Part shown: positions 17,571-24,079 of the stretch, one piece after another
Layout of the letters: each line of letters opens with the position of its first letter
Numbering within the stretch: position 1 is the stretch's first letter
Assembly (NCBI GenBank): GCA_013288015.1
Contig: JABDCR010000029.1
Coordinates: 1 to 34,641 of the forward strand
Direction of reading: 5' to 3'
From: Bacteroidota bacterium
GTDB lineage: Bacteria > Bacteroidota > Bacteroidia > B-17B0 > Aurantibacillaceae
DNA: 34,641 nucleotides
Translations under genes and position numbers: made by a program
Notes under the pieces: model-generated
Seen by the model: only the letters and a program-made list of their open reading frames with translations
Told to the model about the DNA's origin: nothing
The model's database searches: none

Positions 17571-17993
17571 ATTGTTTGGCTGGCAGGGGTTACAGGGGAA
17601 ATGCAGGTTTATTTTATATGTATTTTGACCTTTTTCGATAAGCAATTCACAAAAGGAAGTTTTTAGCATTTTAACACAAGTTGGGTCATAATTGGTAAAG
17701 AGGTTTTTGTTGTTTTCTTCGGTAAGAAAAACCTGATACTTACCCGGGTGTAATTTATGGGTGAAACAACCTACAGTATCGGTTACAACAACCATGTTTT
17801 TTTTGCCTACCAGTTTAATTTTAAAGTTTACGAGTTTAGCGGGTGTGTTGTACTTAGTTAATATTTCGGTTGTGGGACGCGCACCATTGCAATAACTATT
17901 TGTGTAGCTAACAAAAACGGTTACTTGTTGCTGAGCAAAAGCAACAATTTGTAAAAAAAGAAAAATAATAAAAGTGAAAAGTTTGGTGCGCAT
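17562..17993 (-). CDS. Small secreted cysteine-containing protein of unknown function
   Basis: This 143-residue protein has a signal peptide (about 1-20, VAFAQ). The mature part is about 120 residues, beta-rich, with FKIKLVGKKNMVVVTDTVGCFTHKLHPGKYQVFL, which resembles a carboxypeptidase-regulatory or SpaA-like prealbumin fold in its strand and turn pattern. Six cysteines, including CNPCQPNNKP at the end, may form disulfides. There is no T9SS domain. It has its own terminator and lies 91 bases downstream of the beta-lactamase gene, so it may be independently expressed. No function is assigned. Confidence 0.65.
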   Translation of the reverse strand: MRTKLFTFIIFLFLQIVAFAQQQVTVFVSYTNSYCNGARPTTEILTKYNTPAKLVNFKIKLVGKKNMVVVTDTVGCFTHKLHPGKYQVFLTEENNKNLFTNYDPTCVKMLKTSFCELLIEKGQNTYKINLHFPCNPCQPNNKP

Positions 17994-18084
17994 GGTTTAA
18001 AAGTACGAAATTGTTTTTGTACAGATACAAATAGCATCGGTTAGGTTATGGTGGTTTAAATCGTTTCGATACTCAGAGGCAATT

Positions 18085-18810
18085 TTATTTTTTATTTTGC
18101 AGCAAAAGTTTTAGCGTGTGGCTTATGGCGTTAGAGTTGATAAAGTCATCGTGCCCGGGTATAATAAATTTTGGTTGCGGAAATTTTTGCTGTACGTTTT
18201 TTAAACTTATAGGCCATGCCTGTAAGTTGGCTTCTTTTATATAACCTAAATCGGTAGCCTCGGTACTTTTTATAAAACAACCACCATACAATATTTTTTG
18301 TTTGGGGAACCAAACAACTATATTATCGGTGGTGTGGCCTGGACCCGGATAATAAGTTTGAAAGTTTAGTTGTCCAATGGTGAAGGTGGTATCTTTTGTG
18401 AAATGAAATTGGGCACGTTTTTGATTTGTTGCTTTTGAGATTGAATCGGTTTGGAGAGAGGTAAAAGTTTTGATGTTTTGTTGTTGGTAAAATTCGAGTC
18501 CGGCACTACGGTCTTCATGCGAATGTGTGGCAATGCAAAGCACGACTTTTTGGTGATGTTTGTTTTGAATGCTATCTAACAGGGGTTGAAATTGGGTGGT
18601 ATCCCAAGGGCTATCTATCATTACAACGCCCTTATTAGTTACTATATACAAACCGTTTGCGGACGCAAGTTCTCCTTTATAAGAGTGGTAAGTTGTGTAG
18701 ATGTAAAAATTTTCGGTTAAGTGTGTAATGTTTAATTTATTGATTTTTGTTTGGGCAAAAAAAATTGCGTTACATAAAAGTATAAAGGAAATTGTTAGAA
18801 ATTGTTTCAT
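18085..18810 (-). CDS. bla: Subclass B1 metallo-beta-lactamase
   Basis: The start at 18810 is chosen because it gives a signal peptide (MKQFLTISFILLCNAIFFAQ) and avoids overlap with the upstream gene; a longer frame from 18834 is less likely. The product is 241 residues, normal for B1 enzymes. Both zinc sites are intact: His96, His98, Asp100 (THSHEDRSAG), His159 (PGPGHTTDN), Cys178 (YGGCFIKS) and His220 (PGHDDF). Lys181, three after the cysteine, and Asn195 match B1 substrate-contact positions. The pattern is close to BlaB-type enzymes of flavobacteria, so hydrolysis of penicillins, cephalosporins and carbapenems in the periplasm is expected but not shown. It is third in a tight operon with an outer-membrane barrel and a DUF4406 protein. 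Confidence 0.93.
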   Translation of the reverse strand: MKQFLTISFILLCNAIFFAQTKINKLNITHLTENFYIYTTYHSYKGELASANGLYIVTNKGVVMIDSPWDTTQFQPLLDSIQNKHHQKVVLCIATHSHEDRSAGLEFYQQQNIKTFTSLQTDSISKATNQKRAQFHFTKDTTFTIGQLNFQTYYPGPGHTTDNIVVWFPKQKILYGGCFIKSTEATDLGYIKEANLQAWPISLKNVQQKFPQPKFIIPGHDDFINSNAISHTLKLLLQNKK

Positions 18811-18817
18811 ACACGAT

Positions 18818-19411
18818 TTAAAATTTATAGCCAATGTTTAATGCCAGTATTAAATAAAAATTAGGGTTTTGTGCATTGGTAATTTTATCATCAAATTTAA
18901 CATTGCCTACTATTTCTTTTGCGTTAATTAATTCTTCCATTCCTGCAGCAATTAACGCATCAACAACTAGGTGTTTTTTAATATAGGTTTGGTAACCTAT
19001 AATAAGCCCTCCACCTAATGAGTTATGCCTGTACCAAACATTTGTATTATGAATAATTTTATCGCTAGGGAAATTACCCTGAGTATAGTTTGCATTTACC
19101 CCGGAATACAAACCATCACAAAATTTCTTTTTAAAAAGAAAGAATTTATACATAGGTATAATTTGAAGTGTTTTTTCAGAAGGTCCCAAGTGGGTATCAA
19201 CTTTATACGAGCCCATTACTTGTATGCTGTGGCATTTTTTAAAACCAAGTTCGGCAGTTAACGAACCCATTTTTAGGTCTTTCGATATGGAAAGAATTGG
19301 AGATAGTATATCGGCTTTGATAATAAATTTAGATCTGTTGTTTAGGGTATCTTGTGCAAAAATAGTTGTGTTTAATAAAAAGATAAAGGGAATTGTTAGA
19401 AGTTGTTTCAT
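18818..19411 (-). CDS. Outer-membrane beta-barrel protein (DUF3575-like)
   Basis: This 197-residue protein has a signal peptide (MKQLLTIPFIFLLNTTIFAQ). Alternating amphipathic strands follow (FIIKADILSPILSISKDL, IIPMYKFFLFKKKFCDGLYSGVN, LGGGLIIGYQTYI) and the terminal residue is Phe (LALNIGYKF), typical of a barrel inserted by the Bam machinery. The arrangement resembles DUF3575 proteins, but this is from memory of the pattern. Its start overlaps the stop of the DUF4406 gene in an ATGA, indicating translational coupling. Its signal-peptide DNA is strikingly like that of the following beta-lactamase gene, 7 bases downstream. A remnant with the same C-terminal pattern is seen at 7947-8007. Confidence 0.75.
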   Translation of the reverse strand: MKQLLTIPFIFLLNTTIFAQDTLNNRSKFIIKADILSPILSISKDLKMGSLTAELGFKKCHSIQVMGSYKVDTHLGPSEKTLQIIPMYKFFLFKKKFCDGLYSGVNANYTQGNFPSDKIIHNTNVWYRHNSLGGGLIIGYQTYIKKHLVVDALIAAGMEELINAKEIVGNVKFDDKITNAQNPNFYLILALNIGYKF

Positions 19412-19740
19412 TTTTGAACTGCAATAATTTGATTGATAGAAGTGAAAACAGGTTTTCCCTGAGCATGAATTAAATCGCGTTCCTTATTTGCACCGGGGCT
19501 TTCGGCTAATAACAAAAGTGCGTCGCAGGCACTAATAACTGCCAATGAAATTTCCATAGTTGCTTTATATACATCACTAATATTTGCTTTGGCTAAAACA
19601 GGCAAGGCGGCATTCATGCCAATGATGGGTGTGTGCCCAAGTTCTAAAAGTTTTGCAGCAGCTTCATTCATAGCATCTAAATTTTGCTGACGTTGTTGTG
19701 CTGTTGGGGCTGAATAAGGTCCGGCTACGCCTATAATCAT
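19408..19740 (-). CDS. DUF4406 / nucleoside deoxyribosyltransferase-like protein
   Basis: This 110-residue cytoplasmic protein begins MIIGVAGPYSAPT and has RQQNLDAMNEAAAKLLELGHTPIIG, then ISACDALLLLAESPGANKERDLIHAQGKPVF. This is the DUF4406 layout, related to nucleoside 2-deoxyribosyltransferases, with a GPYS start, an R..N helix and an S-G-E motif. No reaction is proven for the family. It is the first gene of a three-gene operon with a barrel protein and a metallo-beta-lactamase; its TGA overlaps the next ATG by four bases. A possible remnant of another gene ends 23 bases upstream. Confidence 0.8.
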   Translation of the reverse strand: MIIGVAGPYSAPTAQQRQQNLDAMNEAAAKLLELGHTPIIGMNAALPVLAKANISDVYKATMEISLAVISACDALLLLAESPGANKERDLIHAQGKPVFTSINQIIAVQK

Positions 19741-19763
19741 ACTGGTTTTTTTAAAAGTCGTTT

Positions 19764-19858
19764 TTATTTTGTAATTCTATTAATGTTATTCATGTACTCT
19801 TTATCTTTTGTACCTGTACTTTTAAGGTTGTATAAATATACAAAAATGTTGTTGTTAC
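19764..19858 (-). pseudogene. Possible 3' remnant of an interrupted gene
   Basis: On the minus strand an open stretch reads about NNNIFVYLYNLKST, then GTKDKEYMNNINRITK, then TAA. The residue composition looks like a genuine protein C-terminus rather than intergenic DNA, but only about 31 codons are present and no start is available. The structured repeat at 19859 begins exactly where it is cut, so the repeat may have replaced the upstream part. It could also be a chance frame. Confidence 0.3.
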
Positions 19859-19950
19859 GTGTTAGGGATTGCAACGGAAAGCTTTTTGGTAATCCGAAAA
19901 CTTGCAGTGTAAAGCCCGACGGCACGTGTTTACAAAGTGCCGTAACGCCC
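19859..19950 (-). repeat. Extragenic structured repeat, family 1
   Basis: GTGTT at the left end pairs with AACGC at the right. Inside are a variable arm (AAG-TTTTTGG, loop TAAT, CCGAAAA-CTT) and a fixed GC-rich hairpin (CGGCAC at 19920-19925 with GTGCCG at 19937-19942, loop of 11). The copy at 29740 keeps the 30-base hairpin region identical but has a different, still self-pairing, variable arm with the same TAAT loop. It lies 10 bases from the stop of the 19961 gene. Confidence 0.75.
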
Positions 19951-19960
19951 CAGTGATAAA

Positions 19961-20698
19961 TTATTGTACGGTTATGGTTTCGGTTTTGTAATTAAAAGTT
20001 TCGGCACTTATTAAATAGCCAAAAAATAATTGGTAGCTGCCTGCGGTTTGTGGGGCAAATGTGTGGGAGTAAGACGAATCGGGAAGGAGGGTTAAATTGC
20101 AAATGGTTTGTTGGGTGCTGCCGGTTTTAAACAGGCGTGTTTGTACTTTATGATAGTTGCCATATATATACGCCTTAAACGAAATAGAATCTTTTGGGGT
20201 GAATTGTTTTTTTACATCGAGTAGTATGCCTATGTATTCGGTTTGGGGTTTGCCCAGGCTATCGTAGGTTATTTTGTAAAGTGTTTGGCTATGGCGGTAC
20301 TCTTCTTTCATTTGTACTTTGTGGTTTTGGTAGTAGCTTATAAAGGTGCCTTCTTGCTGGCCGTTTACATAGTTGCCGTACCATTTTAGGTTTTGGTTGC
20401 GGTAAAAGGTTTGGGTAAGCCCATGTTTAACGCCATGTTTATAATTGGTTTTTACCCAAAGGGTGCCGTCTTTATAATAGGTAAGAAAAGGGCCGTTTAA
20501 TGTATCGTTGCGGTAAATTTGTTTGTGGTTTATTTTTCCGTCTTTATAATAAATAATAAGTGTGTCTTGTTTTAAGTTATTGCCATCTATGTTTACGGTT
20601 TCTTTTAACTGACCAGTGCTGTAATATTCTTTACGCTGGTGTGTGTTGTTGCAGGCTGCTAACACAATAAGTAATGCTATACCAAATAATTTTTTCAA
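19961..20698 (-). CDS. MORN-repeat (YwqK-like) lipoprotein, TTG start
   Basis: No ATG is available, and an in-frame stop (TAG) lies two codons upstream, so translation probably begins at the TTG at 20698. This gives a lipoprotein signal (KKLFGIALLIVLAAC, cysteine 16). Residues about 24-145 are five or more MORN_2 units of about 22 residues (YYSTGQLKE, YYKDGKINHK, YYKDGTLWVKTNYKHGVKHG, YVNGQQEGTFISYY). The C-terminal 90 residues look like a separate beta-sandwich. Proteins of this kind are often labelled YwqK family antitoxin, but no toxin is adjacent and a cell-envelope role is more likely for a lipoprotein. Confidence 0.75.
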   Translation of the reverse strand: MKKLFGIALLIVLAACNNTHQRKEYYSTGQLKETVNIDGNNLKQDTLIIYYKDGKINHKQIYRNDTLNGPFLTYYKDGTLWVKTNYKHGVKHGLTQTFYRNQNLKWYGNYVNGQQEGTFISYYQNHKVQMKEEYRHSQTLYKITYDSLGKPQTEYIGILLDVKKQFTPKDSISFKAYIYGNYHKVQTRLFKTGSTQQTICNLTLLPDSSYSHTFAPQTAGSYQLFFGYLISAETFNYKTETITVQ

Positions 20699-20729
20699 GC
20701 ACTAAATATAAGGAAATGTTTTTTGGTTG

Positions 20730-20800
20730 CGTGGGTGGTCGCCCCCTGATTTGTGTAAAGGTGTTTGCAATTGCTTGACGAGGATAACAGCAACAAGGGC
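20730..20800 (-). repeat. Extragenic repeat, family 2, copy 1
   Basis: Bases 20761-20800 are identical over 40 positions to 21765-21804, and the flank on the left (GCCCC...TTTGTG) also matches loosely, giving an element of about 70 bases. It contains the palindrome GCAATTGC. It ends 8 bases from the stop of the minus-strand gene at 20809. Confidence 0.85.
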
Positions 20801-20808
20801 TGAGCGGA

Positions 20809-21582
20809 TTAAAATACTTTGAAAAAATGAAGAATTAAAATGAAGAAAATAATGCCGAGGGCAAAACCAACTGCGGCTAAAATAGCGCTTACTTTATTTT
20901 CATCATTACTTTTAATTTTTTGTATCAATGATATAATAGAAAGTGTCAAACCGATTGTGCAACAAATAAACCCCAATGCGAATAAAAGAATTCCAGTATC
21001 AGCGTTTTTTAAACAGCCTGAGGCAAAGCAAAGGAATAAAATTACTGCAGCAAGACTAAATATAAAACCTAAAATTGCATTGAAAATGTAGCTTTTAAAA
21101 GGTGGTTTATCAGGTTTTATAAAGCCATTGAGGCCTTTGTTACCATTAACAAAGTTTATTGTGTTTATGTCATTTTTATTAATTGTTGAACTTGTATAAG
21201 GACTTGGATCACAGTTTTTAAAATATACTTTTTTATGGTTTATGTTAGTTACGGTGCCTAGTAACTTAGCACCACTTTTAAGGATAATGGTGTCGCAATT
21301 GCTTGTAATATATTGTGTTGTTTGCTTATTATTTTTATTAGTACTAAAAATTATTTTTGAAACTTGCGCAAGCAGGGTGGGGTAATTTTCTTTTTTTAGT
21401 TGCGTAATATTTTTAATAGAGAATAGGGGCATGGCAGTATCAGGAGTGTTTAATTTTTTAACGGGGTGGTTACTGCTTGTATAAAAGCCACTAGTGTATA
21501 ATCTTTTTGTGAAACTACACGATGAAAAAATAAAGAAACAGAAAACACTAAGACAAAAAAGTTTATAAAAAGATACTTTCAC
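20809..21582 (-). CDS. Lipoprotein with C-terminal membrane helices, GTG start
   Basis: The start codon at 21582 is GTG and gives a lipoprotein signal (KVSFYKLFCLSVFCFFIFSSC, cysteine 22). The product is 257 residues. Residues about 95-150 have CDTIILKSGAKLLGTVTNIN, VYFKNCD and INTINFVNGNKG, a module common in Bacteroidota envelope proteins in which an ILK(S/N)G strand pair is followed by a cysteine and a terminal NG. The last 95 residues form three hydrophobic helices (SYIFNAILGFIFSLAAVILF, ILLFALGFICCTIGLTL, AILAAVGFALGIIFFILIL). A lipid anchor together with three helices is unusual; the first segment could instead act as a signal anchor. Function is unknown. Confidence 0.65.
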   Translation of the reverse strand: MKVSFYKLFCLSVFCFFIFSSCSFTKRLYTSGFYTSSNHPVKKLNTPDTAMPLFSIKNITQLKKENYPTLLAQVSKIIFSTNKNNKQTTQYITSNCDTIILKSGAKLLGTVTNINHKKVYFKNCDPSPYTSSTINKNDINTINFVNGNKGLNGFIKPDKPPFKSYIFNAILGFIFSLAAVILFLCFASGCLKNADTGILLFALGFICCTIGLTLSIISLIQKIKSNDENKVSAILAAVGFALGIIFFILILHFFKVF

Positions 21583-21594
21583 TTGTCTAAATTA

Positions 21595-21602
21595 CAAAAA
21601 TA
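21595..21602 (-). promoter_or_regulatory. Possible -7 box TATTTTTG
   Basis: The minus-strand sequence matches TAnnTTTG and lies 12 bases before the GTG at 21582. A matching -33 TTG is not evident, so support is limited. Confidence 0.3.
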
Positions 21603-21732
21603 CTTTAGCAGGTTTATAATATGAAAAAAAATTATTTAAACTGTGCTAACAGCGGTATACTGTTGTAAAGAAAGTGATTGCAGTAAGCAAGTCTGCCCTA
21701 CTCTATTAATGGGAGATTTACTGCTAAGATGC

Positions 21733-21804
21733 ACGTGGATGCCTGCCCCAGTTGAATTGTGAACGTGTTTGCAATTGCTTGACGAGGATAACAGCAACAA
21801 GGGC
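21733..21804 (-). repeat. Extragenic repeat, family 2, copy 2
   Basis: The 40-base core at 21765-21804 is identical to that at 20761-20800, and the left flank is partly conserved. Just beyond the left flank are two inverted repeats (AACAG/CTGTT at 21648-21664 and GCAGTAA/TTACTGC at 21680-21724), which may belong to a longer form of the element. The repeat ends 16 bases from the stop of the 21821 gene. No coding sequence was seen in 21583-21820. Confidence 0.85.
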
Positions 21805-21820
21805 GATGGCTAAGCAATAC

Positions 21821-22342
21821 TTATAAATTATAGGCTGCTTTTACTGCGGCATAATTATGATGATTAACATTGGGGATAACTATTTGGGGAGGAATGATAA
21901 CAAGTTCTACATTAATATTAAAAGTTGGCAGCGGACAAGTGCTTGTGCCATTAAAATATTCGAAACGAATAAACGGAGTAGATTGATACATGTTATTAGC
22001 AAAACTTATGGTGTAATTTTTTTTAGAATTTGTATATGGGGTGGCTTCTAAACCGTTGGATGATTGCGCATAAACTAAAACAGCGGCATGTATGCTGGAA
22101 CTAAAATCGGCCTGGGTAGAAAAATTATAGTACCACTGATTGGCGGTGGTATCCCAGGTTAATTGACTTGGCGTTATGGCAATGTATTGGTTTACTACAT
22201 TAACCGCGCCGCCCGATGTACCATTAATGCCGTTGGCTCCGTTTGCACCAATAGGGCCGGTTGGACCTTGTTTGGTGCATCCTGCAAAAATAATTAACGA
22301 ACTAATTATAGCAATATAAAAAAATTTTAAAGTGGGTTTCAT
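21821..22342 (-). CDS. Lipoprotein with short collagen-like segment
   Basis: This 173-residue protein has a lipoprotein signal ending FAGC (cysteine about 21) followed by a short collagen-like run of G-x-y triplets (GPTGPIGANGANGINGTSG). The mature domain has WDTTANQWYYNF, FIRFEYFNGTS and the ending VELVIIPPQIVIP...NYAAVKAAYNL, a pattern seen in a family of Bacteroidota lipoproteins of unknown function. The glycine segment is probably a spacer near the membrane rather than a true triple helix. It has its own possible promoter at 22364. Confidence 0.75.
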   Translation of the reverse strand: MKPTLKFFYIAIISSLIIFAGCTKQGPTGPIGANGANGINGTSGGAVNVVNQYIAITPSQLTWDTTANQWYYNFSTQADFSSSIHAAVLVYAQSSNGLEATPYTNSKKNYTISFANNMYQSTPFIRFEYFNGTSTCPLPTFNINVELVIIPPQIVIPNVNHHNYAAVKAAYNL

Positions 22343-22363
22343 TTATTTGTTTTTTAACTTTTT

Positions 22364-22371
22364 CAAAGATA
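22364..22371 (-). promoter_or_regulatory. Possible -7 box TATCTTTG
   Basis: The minus-strand sequence matches TAnnTTTG and lies about 21 bases before the ATG at 22342, giving a short leader. No exact -33 TTG is seen. Confidence 0.4.
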
Positions 22372-22472
22372 GATATTTTTAGATACCGAAATATTAATAA
22401 TGGAAAGCTTTGGGCCTATAAATACATGTTTATCAACCTCACAAGCGGGTTCTGTTAAAAATAATAACCTTA

Positions 22473-22505
22473 GTGAGGAGATTGTTTTGCTGCGCACGCA
22501 ATGAT
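22473..22505 (-). repeat. Possible extragenic REP-like repeat next to the S24 gene
   Basis: On the minus strand CATTGCGTGCGCAGCAAAAC is followed by AATCTC. This resembles the CATTGCGAGC...GAAGCAATCTC repeats scattered in many Bacteroidota genomes, as recalled. It touches the stop codon of the 22507 gene. Only one copy is in the window, so the call rests on memory of the motif. Confidence 0.35.
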
Positions 22506-22506
22506 G

Positions 22507-23166
22507 CTAAGAAATTTTTTTTTCGATAAAGTAAATGCCTTTTACGGCTTTGGTGGGGATGGCTGGCACGGGGTTGTACTCTTCGTTAATGGATAGGAGC
22601 TGGAATTTATCGTTGCGGATTTGGTCGTAGCGTTTGATGATGAGGCCATCGGTGGTTTGAAAAACGTAATCTTTGTGGCGCGATAGCCAGCTAAAATTTT
22701 CGACCTTGGTGGCTACTACAAAGCTGCCGGGCTTGTAACCGGTTTCGTAAATTTCGCCATCAATTACTTTGCTTTTGTACATAGAGAAGCCTTCGACTTC
22801 GAAACAAAAGCACTGGCCTTTAATTTCGGGGAACTCGCGGTGCTCTATGCCATCCAGGTAAACTTTGTTTTCGTAACCTGCCAAAAAACCGCCAACGGCT
22901 TTTAGGGGCACGTAAACCATGTTTTTGGTTTTGCTATCATTTGACAGAAATATTTGTTTATCGCCATCAAAGTATTTTGGGTTAACGCCAAAGTGGTTTT
23001 GCAGTTGCAGTTTAAGCGATTGGGGAATGTTGCGCTCGCCCGATTTTATTTTAGATAGGTTGCCTGTGCTGTAATCCAGCTGGCGGCAAAGGTCGGATTC
23101 GTTTTTAACCAGGTGTTTGTTAACCAGGGTTTCTAAAAGGTTTTTTATGAGCTGTGTATCAGTCAT
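22507..23166 (-). CDS. HTH-S24 (LexA/CI-like) repressor
   Basis: This 219-residue protein has an N-terminal XRE-type helix-turn-helix (about 5-60, DLCRQLDYSTGNLSKIKSGE) and a C-terminal S24 peptidase/LexA fold. The self-cleavage dyad is visible: Ser128 in VEGFSM and Lys178 in DGLIIKRY, with the Ala96-Gly97 bond in GGFLAGY as the likely cleavage site. In this family activated RecA or another signal promotes cleavage and loss of DNA binding. No phage genes flank it, so it is more likely a stress regulator or relic than an active prophage repressor. Its promoter contains TGTC/GACA palindromic sites, consistent with autorepression. Confidence 0.85.
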   Translation of the reverse strand: MTDTQLIKNLLETLVNKHLVKNESDLCRQLDYSTGNLSKIKSGERNIPQSLKLQLQNHFGVNPKYFDGDKQIFLSNDSKTKNMVYVPLKAVGGFLAGYENKVYLDGIEHREFPEIKGQCFCFEVEGFSMYKSKVIDGEIYETGYKPGSFVVATKVENFSWLSRHKDYVFQTTDGLIIKRYDQIRNDKFQLLSINEEYNPVPAIPTKAVKGIYFIEKKIS

Positions 23167-23179
23167 TGTATTTGTTATT

Positions 23180-23235
23180 TGTCGTTATGACAGCAAAATG
23201 CTATCACAAATATATGACAAATTTATTACAAGCAA
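23180..23235 (-). promoter_or_regulatory. Promoter with operator-like palindrome for the S24 repressor
   Basis: TGTC-GTTAT-GACA (23180-23192) is a perfect inverted repeat 13 bases before the start. TATGACA recurs at 23213-23219. Two overlapping -7 boxes (TATATTTG at 23207-23214 and TAAATTTG at 23218-23225, minus strand) lie here, and a TTG at 23233-23235 is 18 bases from the first, fitting a Bacteroidota -33/-7 pair. Repressor binding would cover the promoter. Confidence 0.5.
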
Positions 23236-23247
23236 GTTTTTGGGTTG

Positions 23248-23985
23248 TTAAAAATTTAAACCCCGTACTATAATAGATAAGCGGCCGTACCAGTTAAAGC
23301 CAAACATACCGGGGTAAGTGCCTCTAAAGTCATCGGGCAAGCCCCATTGTGCCCATTGCGAAGTTATATTTGAAGGAAGGGCAGATTTACCCTTCATATA
23401 AAAAGCACCACTGCCACAGGCAAATTGAAAGTAAGTGAGCGGCCATAATTTTACTTCGATGCCAATAGCGGCATTTAGCACATAGTTTTGTATGTGTGCT
23501 GCATGAATGTTGTCAAAAACCCATTCGTTTTGGTGTTGGCTACTGCCATAAGGTGTGATATTAGCATAAGCATCTTGTGCAGTATAAAAGTATGTTTGAA
23601 AATTGGTTTCGAAAAATAAATGCGCTCGCTTTGTACTAAAGTGGTATAGATAAGAAAGCGCGCCACCCATTAAAAAGGTTTTGGTTTTATTGTTATCAGT
23701 ATAATAATTTGATAAATACAGAACTGGAATTATTTCGTGTTTTTTGTATTTATAGCTTAACGAAAATAAATTGCTAATAGCCATAAAACTAGGAGCACCA
23801 TCTGGATTTAATGTTCGATATGTATCATCAGGGCGATAGCTATGATATTGGTTATAATTTTCGAAAGCAGAAAAACCTGCATAAAACCCAATGCTGTGGT
23901 TTTTTGGTTTGGTGGTTGTAAATTTTTGTTGTGCCCAAGATACGTGTACAAGAAATAAAAACAGTGTAAGCAGTAGGTATTTCAT
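23248..23985 (-). CDS. Outer-membrane beta-barrel-like protein
   Basis: This 245-residue protein has a signal peptide (about 1-18, VSWAQ). Alternating strands rich in Tyr, Phe and Ser (HSIGFYAGFSAFENY, LFSLSYKYKKHEIIPVLYLSNYY, LFFETNFQTYFYT, IGIEVKLWPLTYFQFACGSG) fit a barrel, and it ends RLSIIVRGLNF with a C-terminal Phe as in outer-membrane proteins. No family is recognised. Its 3' end lies 13 bases from the S24 promoter, and it is transcribed in the same direction. Confidence 0.65.
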   Translation of the reverse strand: MKYLLLTLFLFLVHVSWAQQKFTTTKPKNHSIGFYAGFSAFENYNQYHSYRPDDTYRTLNPDGAPSFMAISNLFSLSYKYKKHEIIPVLYLSNYYTDNNKTKTFLMGGALSYLYHFSTKRAHLFFETNFQTYFYTAQDAYANITPYGSSQHQNEWVFDNIHAAHIQNYVLNAAIGIEVKLWPLTYFQFACGSGAFYMKGKSALPSNITSQWAQWGLPDDFRGTYPGMFGFNWYGRLSIIVRGLNF

Positions 23986-24079
23986 AAAAAAGATATAACA
24001 GATTGTGTTTCTAAGTTACGGTTTTATTTTGAAAAAGCCTAATTGTAATGACAGAAACTAGGGCAAAAAAAATATAAAA

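Noticed and set aside
18085..18834. Longer beta-lactamase start at 18834
   Set aside because: It would overlap the barrel gene by 17 bases and put polar residues before the signal peptide; the ATG at 18810 gives a standard leader.
19961..20698. YwqK-family antitoxin of a toxin-antitoxin pair
   Set aside because: It has a lipoprotein signal and no adjacent toxin; the MORN repeats alone do not support an antitoxin role.
21821..22342. True collagen-like structural protein
   Set aside because: The G-x-y run is only about 20 residues, too short for a stable triple helix; it is more likely a linker after the lipid anchor.
22507..23166. Prophage signature from the S24 repressor
   Set aside because: No integrase, structural, lysis or replication phage genes flank it.
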